From contig NZ_QPEQ01000001.1 of the NCBI RefSeq assembly GCF_009455625.1, positions 744,001 through 808,000 of the forward strand: a stretch of 64,000 nucleotides of DNA, written 5' to 3'. Positions 48,333 through 57,074 of this stretch are shown here, one piece after another; positions within the stretch are counted from its first letter, which is position 1, and each line of letters opens with the position of its first letter. The stretch is from Paraburkholderia bonniea. Lineage in GTDB: Bacteria; Pseudomonadota; Gammaproteobacteria; Burkholderiales; Burkholderiaceae. Both the position numbers and the translations under genes were made by a program. The notes beneath the pieces are model-generated. The model saw only the letters and a program-made list of their open reading frames with translations, made no database searches and had not been told where the DNA came from.

Positions 48333-50447
48333 TTAAAACTCGTAGCCGATTTGCGTGCGCACGGCTGCATCGCCGGTTGATGTCACCGAGATCGCGCCAT
48401 TGATCAGCCAGCGGCTATTCAGCGAGCGGTAGGTGATGCTGGCCGCTGTGGCCGAGCCGCTCTTGTAGTTCGCCGCACCCGCCGCAATGACTGTGCGGCC
48501 TGGGCCGGATGGCGTGATGTTCGGCATCGCCATCGCGGCGGCAGCTCCGGCGTAAGCATTGCGCGCCACGGAGTTGATCGCGTTTTGGGCGGAGTTGAAG
48601 CGGCTGTTCAACTGGTTGAGGTTCACCGCGTCGGTGGGCGCAGTGCCTGCTGCGACGTTGGTGATTTGCCGCTCGTTGCCTGCGGAGCCCACTGAAATTG
48701 TGTTGTCGCGGTCTGCCACTGAGCCCGGCCCGAGTGCGACGGAGTTGTTGCTATTCGCTTTTGCATCGGGGCCAATGGCCAGGCTGTTCGTGCCCGCAGC
48801 CGTTGCGCCAGGGCCAATCTGGTGGCTGCCTGAACCGGTGCCGGGCGAGAGCGTGGTGCCCTTGCTGTCGTCGATCAGCTTGTTGGTCACGAGGGTGTTC
48901 AGATTCGTCACGTCACCGCTCAGGTTGGTGATCTTGTCGCCGAGGTTGGTGATATCGGCATCCAGCGCAGTGAACTTCTTCTCCATCTCTTGTTTCAGCG
49001 TGAACAACTGGCTGCCATTGATGGCTTCCTTGCTGCTTGCAGCGATGAGGCCGTCCGCGACGTTGCCGATGACTGTGCCGTAAGAGCCGCCCATGGTGAC
49101 GCGTCCCAGCGTGAGATCGTCGTAGACCACGGCAGTCAGGAGCTTGCCGGTGGGATCAATCACCCCGACTGATTTCAATTGGGCAATCGAGACTGCATCG
49201 GTGTCGCCCGTGCCGTTGGCGATGCCGCTCAGCACACGTGGGCCAGCGGTGCCTGCGAGGTTGATGAGGCGGCCATCGGTGGCGCTGGCAACCGTGATGG
49301 TTTTGCTGGTGGGGTCTTGCTGCACGAGGCCGGCCAGGCCGCTGGTGAAGTGATCGACCTTGGCGTCGAGGTTGGTGATGTTGGTGGTGTTGGTGGTGGT
49401 GGCGCCGTCGAGCTTGGTGAGTGCCTCGCCGATGCTGGTATAGCCCGTGCCCTGGATCGTATAGTTCGGGGCTTTGATCGAGCCATCGGCGTTGACCTCT
49501 GCGCCGCCGCCGAGTGCGGTAGCGATGCCCTTGAGCTGGCTGACGTTGACGGCGTCGGTATCGGCGGTGCCTTTGGCCATGCGGGTGATTCGGCGCTGGA
49601 GTGTTGCGTTGCCGATGGATACCGTGCTTTCACCGTCAGCCAGGCTGTCGTTTCCTAGCGCGACGGCATTTTTTGCTGAGGCTGTGCTGCTGATGCCAAG
49701 AGCGATTGAGCTATCGGCGCTGGAGGTTGCTGCATATCCAAAAGCTGAGGAGCGTGGCCCGGAGGCGTTTGAATACGTTCCTACGGCAGAGGCCTGGATA
49801 TTGCCAGAGGCGTTTGCCCGGGTCCCGATAGCGACAGAAGAGCGGGTGGTCTTTGCGTGGTCGCCTATGGCGACTCCGCCGCCAGTACTTCCTTCACTGT
49901 CAACAATCTGCTTTGCCGCATTGCCTATCACCACCGAGCCGAGTCGACCTGTTTCATCCAACCAGTCTTTTCCGGTGCCGGTAACTACGGAGATCACCGC
50001 GCTATTGCCGATGGCTATGTCCTCAGACTGTCCTGGACGCGTCGTTGCGCCTTCCCCCTGAACAATTGCCGCTGCCGCATAAGCTGCGAGGCGAGGCTCG
50101 CTGGCGAGGCTGAGCGCTTGCGGTTGCCCGAACTTGACGGTTGCGGGTGTTGTGGAGAGGGGCTGTGCTTGCGGTAGGACGCTTGGCAGGCTGTTCGTCA
50201 AGGTTTTATCCAGACGCTCGTCTTCGCTTATTTCGATAACGGCAGGGGGCGTTTCAAGCATGGCGGGATCAGATTCCAGCGCTACGGCATGGCTCGTCGA
50301 AAACATCCCTGCGATGGCGCTGGCCAAGGTTGTGGTGAGTACCATCTTATTTGCGCCAGAGCCTTTGCCTTGCCCACGGGCCAGTTCAGAGGCCGCCGAC
50401 CAGCTTTGTGTCGTGGCGTTCCAGAGCGTGCGATAAATCTTGTTCAT
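48333..50447 (-). CDS. Trimeric autotransporter adhesin 1 (YadA-like)
   Basis: A 704-residue trimeric autotransporter. It begins with an extended signal peptide region (MNKIYRTLWNATTQSWSAAS) and a Sec signal ending near STSHAVA. At about residues 145-285 are YadA-head repeats (SVAIGTRANASGN, AVALGNDSLADG). A neck/HIM follows (GTADTDAVNVSQLKG), then coiled-coil stalk segments (NLGDKITNLSGDVTNLNTLV) and a second head and neck near the C-terminus. The last 70 residues form the membrane anchor (SRWLINGAISVTSTGDAAV) ending in Phe. The C-terminal half is almost identical to adhesin 2. A TTG three bases upstream is an alternative start. Confidence 0.93.
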   Translation of the reverse strand: MNKIYRTLWNATTQSWSAASELARGQGKGSGANKMVLTTTLASAIAGMFSTSHAVALESDPAMLETPPAVIEISEDERLDKTLTNSLPSVLPQAQPLSTTPATVKFGQPQALSLASEPRLAAYAAAAIVQGEGATTRPGQSEDIAIGNSAVISVVTGTGKDWLDETGRLGSVVIGNAAKQIVDSEGSTGGGVAIGDHAKTTRSSVAIGTRANASGNIQASAVGTYSNASGPRSSAFGYAATSSADSSIALGISSTASAKNAVALGNDSLADGESTVSIGNATLQRRITRMAKGTADTDAVNVSQLKGIATALGGGAEVNADGSIKAPNYTIQGTGYTSIGEALTKLDGATTTNTTNITNLDAKVDHFTSGLAGLVQQDPTSKTITVASATDGRLINLAGTAGPRVLSGIANGTGDTDAVSIAQLKSVGVIDPTGKLLTAVVYDDLTLGRVTMGGSYGTVIGNVADGLIAASSKEAINGSQLFTLKQEMEKKFTALDADITNLGDKITNLSGDVTNLNTLVTNKLIDDSKGTTLSPGTGSGSHQIGPGATAAGTNSLAIGPDAKANSNNSVALGPGSVADRDNTISVGSAGNERQITNVAAGTAPTDAVNLNQLNSRFNSAQNAINSVARNAYAGAAAAMAMPNITPSGPGRTVIAAGAANYKSGSATAASITYRSLNSRWLINGAISVTSTGDAAVRTQIGYEF

Positions 50448-50538
50448 CAATGAAAAATCCAGGCAGAGATAAAAATGAAATGAATATGTAATACGCGGCG
50501 AAATTTATGAAAATGGAAAACCCTGCTCTATAAGACTT

Positions 50539-50598
50539 TTCCTAATTTAGGAATTTTCTTGGTTTTCTCTGGGAAATTTCTTAATTTTGAGAATTGTT
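50539..50598. promoter_or_regulatory. Palindromic motifs upstream of adhesin 1
   Basis: TTCCTAATTTAGGAA (50539-50553) is a perfect odd-length palindrome about 90 bp from the start codon, followed by GGGAAATTTC near 50571. The arrangement corresponds to the palindromes ahead of adhesin 2, so it is a candidate operator inherited with the duplication. Confidence 0.45.
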
Positions 50599-50925
50599 GG
50601 TGATTTGGCTGAAAGTCTTGCTGGATGGGGGAGAGCGGGGAATCGCTGATTGATATCAAAAAAATTTTTAGCGTCTGATGATGATGTTTTTTTACAAATA
50701 TTAATTAAAGATGAGCTTGACTAATTGATCCTATGATTCATCAGCGACTTGATCTGGCTCGCTGGAATGACGTGAAGAGCGCCACCTGGTAAGGCTTTGC
50801 TCAGTATTGGATGGCGCTGCGCCAGATGCCAGATTAAGCATTTATTGGATTTAAATTTGCCCCTTCTATTAATCTGGTTTTAAAGATTCTTTTGATAATT
50901 GGACTGACGGCTAAAGCGGCTTTAA

Positions 50926-51130
50926 CGCGCGTCTTGAAATTAAATTAACCGGTAAAAATGAAAGCGGGTTCGCGCGAAGCCATGGCGGTGAACTAGTTAA
51001 CTCGCGTTTGCTGTTTGAGAATCTCGGCAATCTGCGTGACCAGGCGGCTTGCTGTGCGCCAAGGCCAATAGGTGGCAGATGGCGTGGTAATTCAGCCTGG
51101 GCAGGCTGTGTCGCCGTGCCAGGCAGGCTC
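50926..51130 (+). pseudogene. Degraded 5' end of a tyrosine phosphatase gene
   Basis: The stretch around 50926-51130 matches the start of the intact phosphatase at 54490-54690. The matches include TCTTGAAATTAAATTAACCG versus TCTTGAAATTAAACTCACAG, AAAAATGAAAGCGGGTTC versus AAAAATGAAAGCGGATTC, and GGCAATCTGCGTGACCAGGC versus CGTCAATCTGCGTGATCTAG. ATTCAGCCTGGGC versus ATTCAGTCTGGGC is another. The frame is broken early (TAG soon after the start) and similarity fades before the active site. It is read as the tail of a duplicated adhesin-phosphatase segment. Confidence 0.7.
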
Positions 51131-51159
51131 TTGTGGCGGTAAAACGCTGGTGCTAAACG

Positions 51160-51187
51160 GCAAAAAGCCTGGCGCATGGCCAGGCTT
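51160..51187 (-). terminator. Rho-independent terminator 3' of adhesin 2
   Basis: The stem AAGCCTGGC/GCCAGGCTT with a five-base loop is followed on the minus strand by five Ts. It lies about 120 bp past the adhesin 2 stop codon. The same stem sequence is used after fliB. Confidence 0.7.
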
Positions 51188-51306
51188 AATGAGGGGGCTT
51201 TGTCAGCAGTGGGAGGGCGTCGAATGATGCGACGCGCTGTTTAATCCTGCTGGGCCGTTCAGGGCAGAACGCAGAACGGCCCGTGTTTCCAGACTGCAAG
51301 CAAGGC

Positions 51307-54087
51307 TTAAAACTCGTAGCCCATTTGCGTGCGCGCGGCAGCAGAACCGGTGTTGGTTACCGAAACCGCACCGTTGATCAGCCAGCGGTTATTCAGCGAA
51401 CGGTAAGTGATGCCTGCGGCAGCGGCTGCCGCGCTCTTGTAGTTCGCTGCGCCTGCCGCGATGATCGTGCGGCCCGGGCCGGATGGCGTCATGTTCGGCA
51501 TCGCCATGGCAGCGGCGACCCCGGCGTAGGCATGACGGGCCACGGAGTCGATCGCGCGCTGGGCGGAGTCGAAACGGCCGTTCAACTGGCCGAGGTTCAC
51601 CGCGTCGGTGGGCGCGGTGCCCGCTGCGACGTTGGTGATTTGCCGCTCGTTGCCAGCGGAGCCTACGGAGATCGTGTTGTCGCGGTCGGCCACTGAGCCT
51701 GATCCGAGGGCGACTGCGTTATAGCCGGTGGCTTTCGCTTCTGCGCCCATGGCGATGCTGTTGGCACCACTGGCTGTTGCACCAGGCCCGATCTGAATGC
51801 TGCCTGCGCCCGTGCCCGGTGAGAGCTTTACGCTCGTGCTGGCGTCTGCCAGCTTGTTGGTCACGAGGGTGTTCAGATTCGTCACGTCGCCGCCCAGGTT
51901 GGTGATCTTGTCGCCGAGGTTGGTGATATCGGCATCCAGTGCAGTGAACTTCTTTTCCATCTCTTGTTGCAGCGTGAACAGTTGGCCGCCATTGATGGCT
52001 TCCTTGCTGCCCGCAGCGACCAGGCCGTCCGCGACATTGCCGATGACTGTGCCGTAAGAGCCGCCCAGTGTGACGTGCCCTAGCGTGAGATCGTCGTAGA
52101 CCACGGATGCCATGAGCTTGCCCGACGGATCAATCAGGCCAACTGATTTCAACTGGGCAATCGAGACTGCGTCGGTGTCGTTGGTGCCGTTGCCAATTCC
52201 GCTCAGCACGCGTGGGCCAGTGGTGCCTGCGAGGTTGATGAGGCGGCCATCGGTGGCGCTGGCAACCGTGATGGTTTTGCTGGTGGGGTCTTGCTGCACG
52301 AGGCCGATAGTGCCGCTGGTGATGCTGCTGACTTTGGCGTCGAGGTTGGTGATGTTGGTGGTGTTGGTGGTGGTGGCACCGTCGAGCCTGGTGAATGCGT
52401 CGCCGACGTTGGTATAGCTCGTGCCCTGGATCGTATAGCTCGGGGCCTTGATCGAGCCATCGGCGTTGACCGCTGCGCCGCCGCCGAGTGCTGTTGCTAC
52501 GCCCTTGAGCTGGCTGACGTTGACGGCGTCGGTATCGGCCGTGCCTTTAGACATGTCCTTGATCTGACGGGTGCCGCTGGTGCCGTTGAGGCTGACGGTG
52601 ACACCGTCGGTGTCTTTGGCGATGGTGATGATTTTGCTGGTGCCATCTTGCTGCACCAGGCCGGTAGTGCCGCCAGTGATGCTGCTGACTTTGGAGTCCA
52701 GATTGGTGATGTTGGTGGTGTTGGTGGTGGTGGCACCGTCGAGCCTGGTGAATGCGTCGCCGACGTTGGTATAGCTCGTGCCCTGGATCGTATAGCTCGG
52801 GGCTTTGATCGAGCCATCGGCGTTGACCGCTGCGCCGCCGCCGAGTGCTGTTGCTATGCCTTTGAGCTGGCTGACGTTGACGGCGTCAGTATCGGCGGTG
52901 CCTGATGACATGCCTTTGAGCTGGCGGGCACCAGCTGTGCCGGTGAGGCTGACGGTGGTGCCGTCGGTGTCTTTGGCAACCGTGATGGCTTTGCTGGTGG
53001 CGTCTTGCTGCACGAGGCCGGTAGTGCCGCTGGTGATGCTGCTGACTTTGGCGTCGAGGTTGGTGATGTTGGTGGTGTTGTTGGTGGTGGCACCGTCGAG
53101 CCTGGTGAACGCGTCGCCGACGTTGGTATAGCCCGTGCCCTGGATGACGTAGTTCGGGGCCTTGATCGAGCCATCGGCGTTGACCGCTGCGCCGCCGCCG
53201 AGTGCTGTTGCTATGCCTTTGAGCTGGCTGACGTTGACGGCGTCAGTATCGGCGGTGCCTGATGACATGCCTTTGAGCTGGCGGGCACCGGCTGTACCGG
53301 CGAGGCTGACGGTGGTGCCGCCGGTGTCTTTGGCAACCGTGATGGCTTTGCTGGTTGCGTCTTGCTGCACCAGGCCGGTAGTGCCGCCGGTGATGCTGCT
53401 GACTTTGGCGTCCAGATCGGTGATGTTGGTGGTGTTGTTGGTGGTGGTGCCATCGAGCTTGGTGAATGCGTCGCCGACGTTGGTATAGCCCGTGCCCTGG
53501 ATGACGTAGTTCGGGGCCTTGATCGAGCCATCGGCGTTGACCGCTGCGCCGCCGCCGAGTGCTGTTGCTATGCCTTTGAGCTGGCTGACGTTGACCGCAT
53601 CGGTATCGGCGGTGCCAACTGCGAGTGAGGCGATTTTCTTGCTGGCCATATCGAGATTATTGTTGGCGAAAATCCCGTCTTTAGTGATTTTTAGTGCGCT
53701 CTTTCCGCCAGCACCAAGGTGGATCGAATCCGGATTGGGTGCGACGATGTACGAGCCCCAGCCACCCTTGTCGTCATAAGAAATGAGCGCTGCCTGTTTG
53801 CCGCCACCACCCGCATCGCAAACTGAGCCGCTTGTCGAAATGGCACCTGGAGTCGTTGATGACAAACATGAAGCTTCTGCCGAGGATGTGGCGAGGATGC
53901 CGACGGCGAAAGAATTAGCGGGTGCCGCAATGGCGCTGATTGATCCCATGCTCCCGCTTCCAGCGAGTATCACGGCGGCGAGAATTTTTTTATTCGTCCC
54001 ATTTTTACGCCGGCCACGCGCGAGTTCAGATGTAACCGACCAGCTTTGTGTCGCGGTGTTCCAGAGAATGCGATAAACCTTGTTCAT
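51307..54087 (-). CDS. Trimeric autotransporter adhesin 2 (YadA-like) with four 119-residue repeats
   Basis: A 926-residue trimeric autotransporter. The extended signal region MNKVYRILWNTATQSWSVTS leads to a signal peptide ending near AIAAPA. The N-terminal passenger of about 110 residues is unique and has two cysteines (SSAEASCLSS, GSVCDAGGGG). Residues of about 161-636 are four near-identical modules: neck (DTDAVNVSQLKG), a short beta part (GGGAAVNADGSIKAPN), stalk coils (NTTNITNLDAKVSSIT) and GLVQQDATSKAITVAKD. A C-terminal head, neck and anchor match adhesin 1. It is likely a surface adhesin whose length varies with module number. Confidence 0.93.
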   Translation of the reverse strand: MNKVYRILWNTATQSWSVTSELARGRRKNGTNKKILAAVILAGSGSMGSISAIAAPANSFAVGILATSSAEASCLSSTTPGAISTSGSVCDAGGGGKQAALISYDDKGGWGSYIVAPNPDSIHLGAGGKSALKITKDGIFANNNLDMASKKIASLAVGTADTDAVNVSQLKGIATALGGGAAVNADGSIKAPNYVIQGTGYTNVGDAFTKLDGTTTNNTTNITDLDAKVSSITGGTTGLVQQDATSKAITVAKDTGGTTVSLAGTAGARQLKGMSSGTADTDAVNVSQLKGIATALGGGAAVNADGSIKAPNYVIQGTGYTNVGDAFTRLDGATTNNTTNITNLDAKVSSITSGTTGLVQQDATSKAITVAKDTDGTTVSLTGTAGARQLKGMSSGTADTDAVNVSQLKGIATALGGGAAVNADGSIKAPSYTIQGTSYTNVGDAFTRLDGATTTNTTNITNLDSKVSSITGGTTGLVQQDGTSKIITIAKDTDGVTVSLNGTSGTRQIKDMSKGTADTDAVNVSQLKGVATALGGGAAVNADGSIKAPSYTIQGTSYTNVGDAFTRLDGATTTNTTNITNLDAKVSSITSGTIGLVQQDPTSKTITVASATDGRLINLAGTTGPRVLSGIGNGTNDTDAVSIAQLKSVGLIDPSGKLMASVVYDDLTLGHVTLGGSYGTVIGNVADGLVAAGSKEAINGGQLFTLQQEMEKKFTALDADITNLGDKITNLGGDVTNLNTLVTNKLADASTSVKLSPGTGAGSIQIGPGATASGANSIAMGAEAKATGYNAVALGSGSVADRDNTISVGSAGNERQITNVAAGTAPTDAVNLGQLNGRFDSAQRAIDSVARHAYAGVAAAMAMPNMTPSGPGRTIIAAGAANYKSAAAAAAGITYRSLNNRWLINGAVSVTNTGSAAARTQMGYEF
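52178..53605. repeat. Four tandem 357-bp repeats inside adhesin 2
   Basis: Landmarks such as the DTDAVNVSQLKG codons recur near 53575, 53218, 52861 and 52504, exactly 357 bp apart. The two 5' modules are closest in sequence; the last one grades into a diverged module shared with adhesin 1. Boundaries are approximate. Confidence 0.9.
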
Positions 54088-54170
54088 CAATGAAAAATCC
54101 TGTCAGAAATTAAAACCGGGATAATTTGTAATTTCCGTGAATTTATGGTTATGGAAAAACCGGAGCCATA

Positions 54171-54198
54171 GGAAATTTCCTAATTTGGGAAATTTCCC
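54171..54198. promoter_or_regulatory. Paired palindromes upstream of adhesin 2
   Basis: GGAAATTTCC (54171-54180) and GGGAAATTTCCC (54187-54198) are perfect palindromes with centres 17 bp apart, about 90-110 bp upstream of the start codon. They could be a tandem operator or overlap the promoter. The regulator is not identifiable. Confidence 0.5.
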
Positions 54199-54508
54199 GG
54201 CATAAGTAGGAATATTCTTAATTAATGGGATAGTGGATTTTCGGTGGAAATCTATGCTGGCTGGGGGTGGGAGAGCTTTTCTGGCTAATATCAAAATTGT
54301 TTTAAAGACGGCTATTGGAAAGATGTTTGATTAATTGGCCTGATGATTATCCTTGGGCTTGATGTTTTCAGTTTGGCTAAACAAGAAATCATCTGATTGA
54401 TTTAAACTTGCCATTCCGATTAATCGCTTTGATAGATTATTTTGGTAATTGCCGTTAAAAATTGGCTCGATCACGGAGATCATCTTGAAATTAAACTCAC
54501 AGGCAAAA

Positions 54509-55300
54509 ATGAAAGCGGATTCACCCAGCGCTGAAAGGAACCGTTTGGCCGAAACCGCTGGTTACAACCAGAGTTTGCCGTTCGATAACATCGTCAATCT
54601 GCGTGATCTAGGTGGTTTGCCCGCTGCGAATGGGCGGACCATTCAGTCTGGGCGCTTATACCGCAGTGCTAATCCGGGTCTGGCGAGCGCCGCCGATATC
54701 ACGCACCTGAAGATGCTGGAGCTCGATGTGGTGGTGGATTTCCGCGCGCCCGGCGAGCGTTCTTCTAGCGAAGCAGCATTTGCTGCAGCATTTTCATGGC
54801 GGCAGGAACCCGTGCTGGTGGGTAACTTGTCGCCCGCACAGTTGCTGCCCACGCTGAAAAATTTCTCACTGAACGATGCCAGTACGATGATGAGCGGCAT
54901 TTACCGCGCGTTTCCGCTGGATTACCAGGCGCAGTTCAAGGCCCTGCTGACGCTCGCGGAGCAAAACCGCACCATGTTGTATCACTGCACCGCAGGCAAG
55001 GACCGCACCGGCTTTGCCACCGCATTGCTGCTGTCGGCGCTGGGGGTGGAGCGCGAGCTGATCGTCGAAAACTATCTGGCTTCCAACCTTTGGTGCGCTG
55101 TCGTCAGCCCGGAAATGGCCGCGCGGATTGCCGAGGCGGGGCTCGATCCCGCTGTGCTGGGCTGCTTGCTCAGCGTGCGGGAAGACTATCTGGATACGGC
55201 ATTCAGCATCATCGAGCGGCAGTACGGCGGCATGGAGCGGTATTTGCGCGAGACGCTGAAGGTCGATGTCGAGGCATTGCGGCGCAATTATCTGGTGTGA
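54509..55300 (+). CDS. Tyrosine/serine phosphatase of the PtpB (Y_phosphatase3) family
   Basis: A 263-residue protein with the N-terminal family block NIVNLRDLGGLPAANGRTIQ, SGRLYRSANPGLAS, the strand DVVVDFRAPGERSS (general-acid loop region) and the P-loop active site HCTAGKDRTGFATALLLSAL. The Lys-Asp within the P-loop is typical of MptpB-like dual phosphatases that also act on phosphoinositides. No signal peptide. The ATG at 54509 is chosen; an earlier frame opening at 54449 is AT-rich leader. It is divergent from adhesin 2, and secretion or an intracellular role cannot be decided. Confidence 0.88.
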   Translation: MKADSPSAERNRLAETAGYNQSLPFDNIVNLRDLGGLPAANGRTIQSGRLYRSANPGLASAADITHLKMLELDVVVDFRAPGERSSSEAAFAAAFSWRQEPVLVGNLSPAQLLPTLKNFSLNDASTMMSGIYRAFPLDYQAQFKALLTLAEQNRTMLYHCTAGKDRTGFATALLLSALGVERELIVENYLASNLWCAVVSPEMAARIAEAGLDPAVLGCLLSVREDYLDTAFSIIERQYGGMERYLRETLKVDVEALRRNYLV

Positions 55301-55523
55301 AGCGGGGGTGAATCGGGTGTGAGGGGGCCGTCGTGCCCGCGTGACGGTGAGCTGCGTGCTGTATTGCAGGCGCGGGTGCGGCCGGGTGTGTCCTGATGTT
55401 GCCTGGCGTTGTTAAGTGTTGTCAGGCACTTCCGGGCATTGCCTGATGCGGCCGGATGTTGCGATAGCACCCGCATTACCCCTTGGCACCCTGTTGGCGC
55501 TTTAAATTTTTCTGGAGGCTCAC

Positions 55524-56903
55524 ATGCCCAATTTCACGGCGCTACGCGCTGGTCTGGTGACATTCAAAGGCGATCCTTTTCTTGCAGCCCCTGATGCGTG
55601 TCTGGTCTACGAGCCCGATGCCATTGTCGTGATGGGCGGTGGCAGGATTGTCGATGCTGGGCCTGCGTCCGAGGTGCTGCGCCGCTTGCCGCAAGGCGTG
55701 ACGCCGCAGCATTACCCGGATGCAATTTTGTCGGCGGGCTTTATCGATGCCCATGTCCACTATCCGCAAACCGAAATGATTGGTGCGTTCGGTGAGCAAC
55801 TGCTGGAGTGGCTTAACAAGTACACCTTTGTGGCTGAGCAGAATTTCGCCGAAGCCGCACATGCGCAACGCGTCGCGGGCATTTTTCTGCGCGAGCTGCT
55901 GCGCTGTGGCACGACCACTGCTGCGGTGTATTGCACGGTGCACCCCACCTCGGTCGAGGCCTTTTTCGCTGAATCCGCGCGCTTCAACACCCGAATGATC
56001 GCGGGCAAGGTGCTGATGGACCGTCATGCGCCTGCCGCGTTGCTCGATACCGCCGATCTGGCCTGGTCGCAAAGCAGCGCGCTGATCGAACGCTGGCACA
56101 AACGCGGGCGGCAGCTGTATTGCGTCACGCCGCGTTTCGCACCTACCAGCAGCGAGGCTCAACTGGAGGTTTGCGGCGCGTTACGGCGCGCGACCCCTGA
56201 CACCTATGTGCAAACTCATCTGTGCGAAAACCTCGATGAAATCAAATGGGTCGAAGCGCTGTTTCCCGAGCGCAAAAGTTATCTGGACGTGTATGCACAC
56301 GCGGGCCTGGTGGGGCCGCGCTCAATCTACGGCCACGGCGTGCATCTCACGGAAGCGGATTTTTGCACCTGCCACCAGAGCGGCGCGGCGCTGGCGCATT
56401 GCCCGACGTCCAATCTGTTTCTGGGCAGCGGCTTGTTCCGCCTGTTCGACGCAAAGCAAGCAAAGCGGCCGGTGCGTGTAGGGCTTGGAACCGACGTGGG
56501 CGGCGGCACCAGTTTTTCGGCATTGCAAACGATGGGCGAGGCATACAAGGTGGCGCAACTCAACCAGACCCGGCTGAACGCGATCCAGGCGTTTTATCTG
56601 GCGACGCGTGGCGGTGCCGAAGCGCTGCATCTGCAAGACACGATTGGCACCATCGCGCCAGGCTACGAAGCGGACCTTGTGGTGCTGGACCGCAAGGCGA
56701 CACCACTGCTGGCATTCCGCTCGGAGTACTGCAAGGACATCGTCGAGCAACTGTTCGTGTTGATGACGCTAGGCGACGACCGGGTGGTTCAGGCGACGTA
56801 TGTCGCAGGCGAATGCGTGTATCAGCGCGGTGAGGAGGAAACCGCGTTTCGTTATCCGGCGGCGGCCGCGGGAGCCGCAGCGGATGTTCCACTGCCCGGC
56901 TGA
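55524..56903 (+). CDS. guaD: Guanine deaminase
   Basis: GuaD converts guanine to xanthine and ammonia in purine salvage and catabolism. The 459-residue amidohydrolase has the metal motif GFIDAHVHYPQTEMIG, LRCGTTTAAVYCTVHP, TPRFAPTSSEAQLE, the ligand His in YVQTHLCEN, HGVHLTEADF and the final Asp in VGLGTDVGGGTSFSAL. Length and order match bacterial GuaD. A short Ala-rich tail ends the protein. It starts behind CTGGAGG and is preceded by a 220-bp spacer without features. Confidence 0.95.
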   Translation: MPNFTALRAGLVTFKGDPFLAAPDACLVYEPDAIVVMGGGRIVDAGPASEVLRRLPQGVTPQHYPDAILSAGFIDAHVHYPQTEMIGAFGEQLLEWLNKYTFVAEQNFAEAAHAQRVAGIFLRELLRCGTTTAAVYCTVHPTSVEAFFAESARFNTRMIAGKVLMDRHAPAALLDTADLAWSQSSALIERWHKRGRQLYCVTPRFAPTSSEAQLEVCGALRRATPDTYVQTHLCENLDEIKWVEALFPERKSYLDVYAHAGLVGPRSIYGHGVHLTEADFCTCHQSGAALAHCPTSNLFLGSGLFRLFDAKQAKRPVRVGLGTDVGGGTSFSALQTMGEAYKVAQLNQTRLNAIQAFYLATRGGAEALHLQDTIGTIAPGYEADLVVLDRKATPLLAFRSEYCKDIVEQLFVLMTLGDDRVVQATYVAGECVYQRGEEETAFRYPAAAAGAAADVPLPG

Positions 56904-57070
56904 AGCGGTGCTTGCTGGACGCTTGGACCCCTGGCCGCCTGTGCGGCCAGATACCGGTTAAGACATTCTTGAGATTGTTCGTTTGCCTTGGCTTGAACGA
57001 CCAGACTTGCGGCTTGATCGAGTCGTGCGGCCTGCATGGCTTTGTCGCCAATCTTTTGCGAGTGGCCCAT
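56852..57070 (-). CDS. Possible 72-residue protein antisense to the guaD end
   Basis: From ATG 57070 the minus strand encodes a product with amphipathic helix character (MQAARLDQAASLVVQAKANE, CLNRYLAAQAARG) and an Ala/Pro-rich tail. It fills the otherwise empty 170-bp guaD-fliB spacer but overlaps the guaD 3' end by 52 bp. It has no clear ribosome-binding site. I do not recognise a family; it may be chance. Confidence 0.25.
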   Translation of the reverse strand: MGHSQKIGDKAMQAARLDQAASLVVQAKANEQSQECLNRYLAAQAARGPSVQQAPLQPGSGTSAAAPAAAAG

Positions 57071-57074
57071 CCGA

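Noticed and set aside
49179..53628. Several Gly/Val/Ala-rich open frames antisense to the adhesins
   Set aside because: They repeat with the same 357-bp period as the adhesin modules and are shadows of the repeats.
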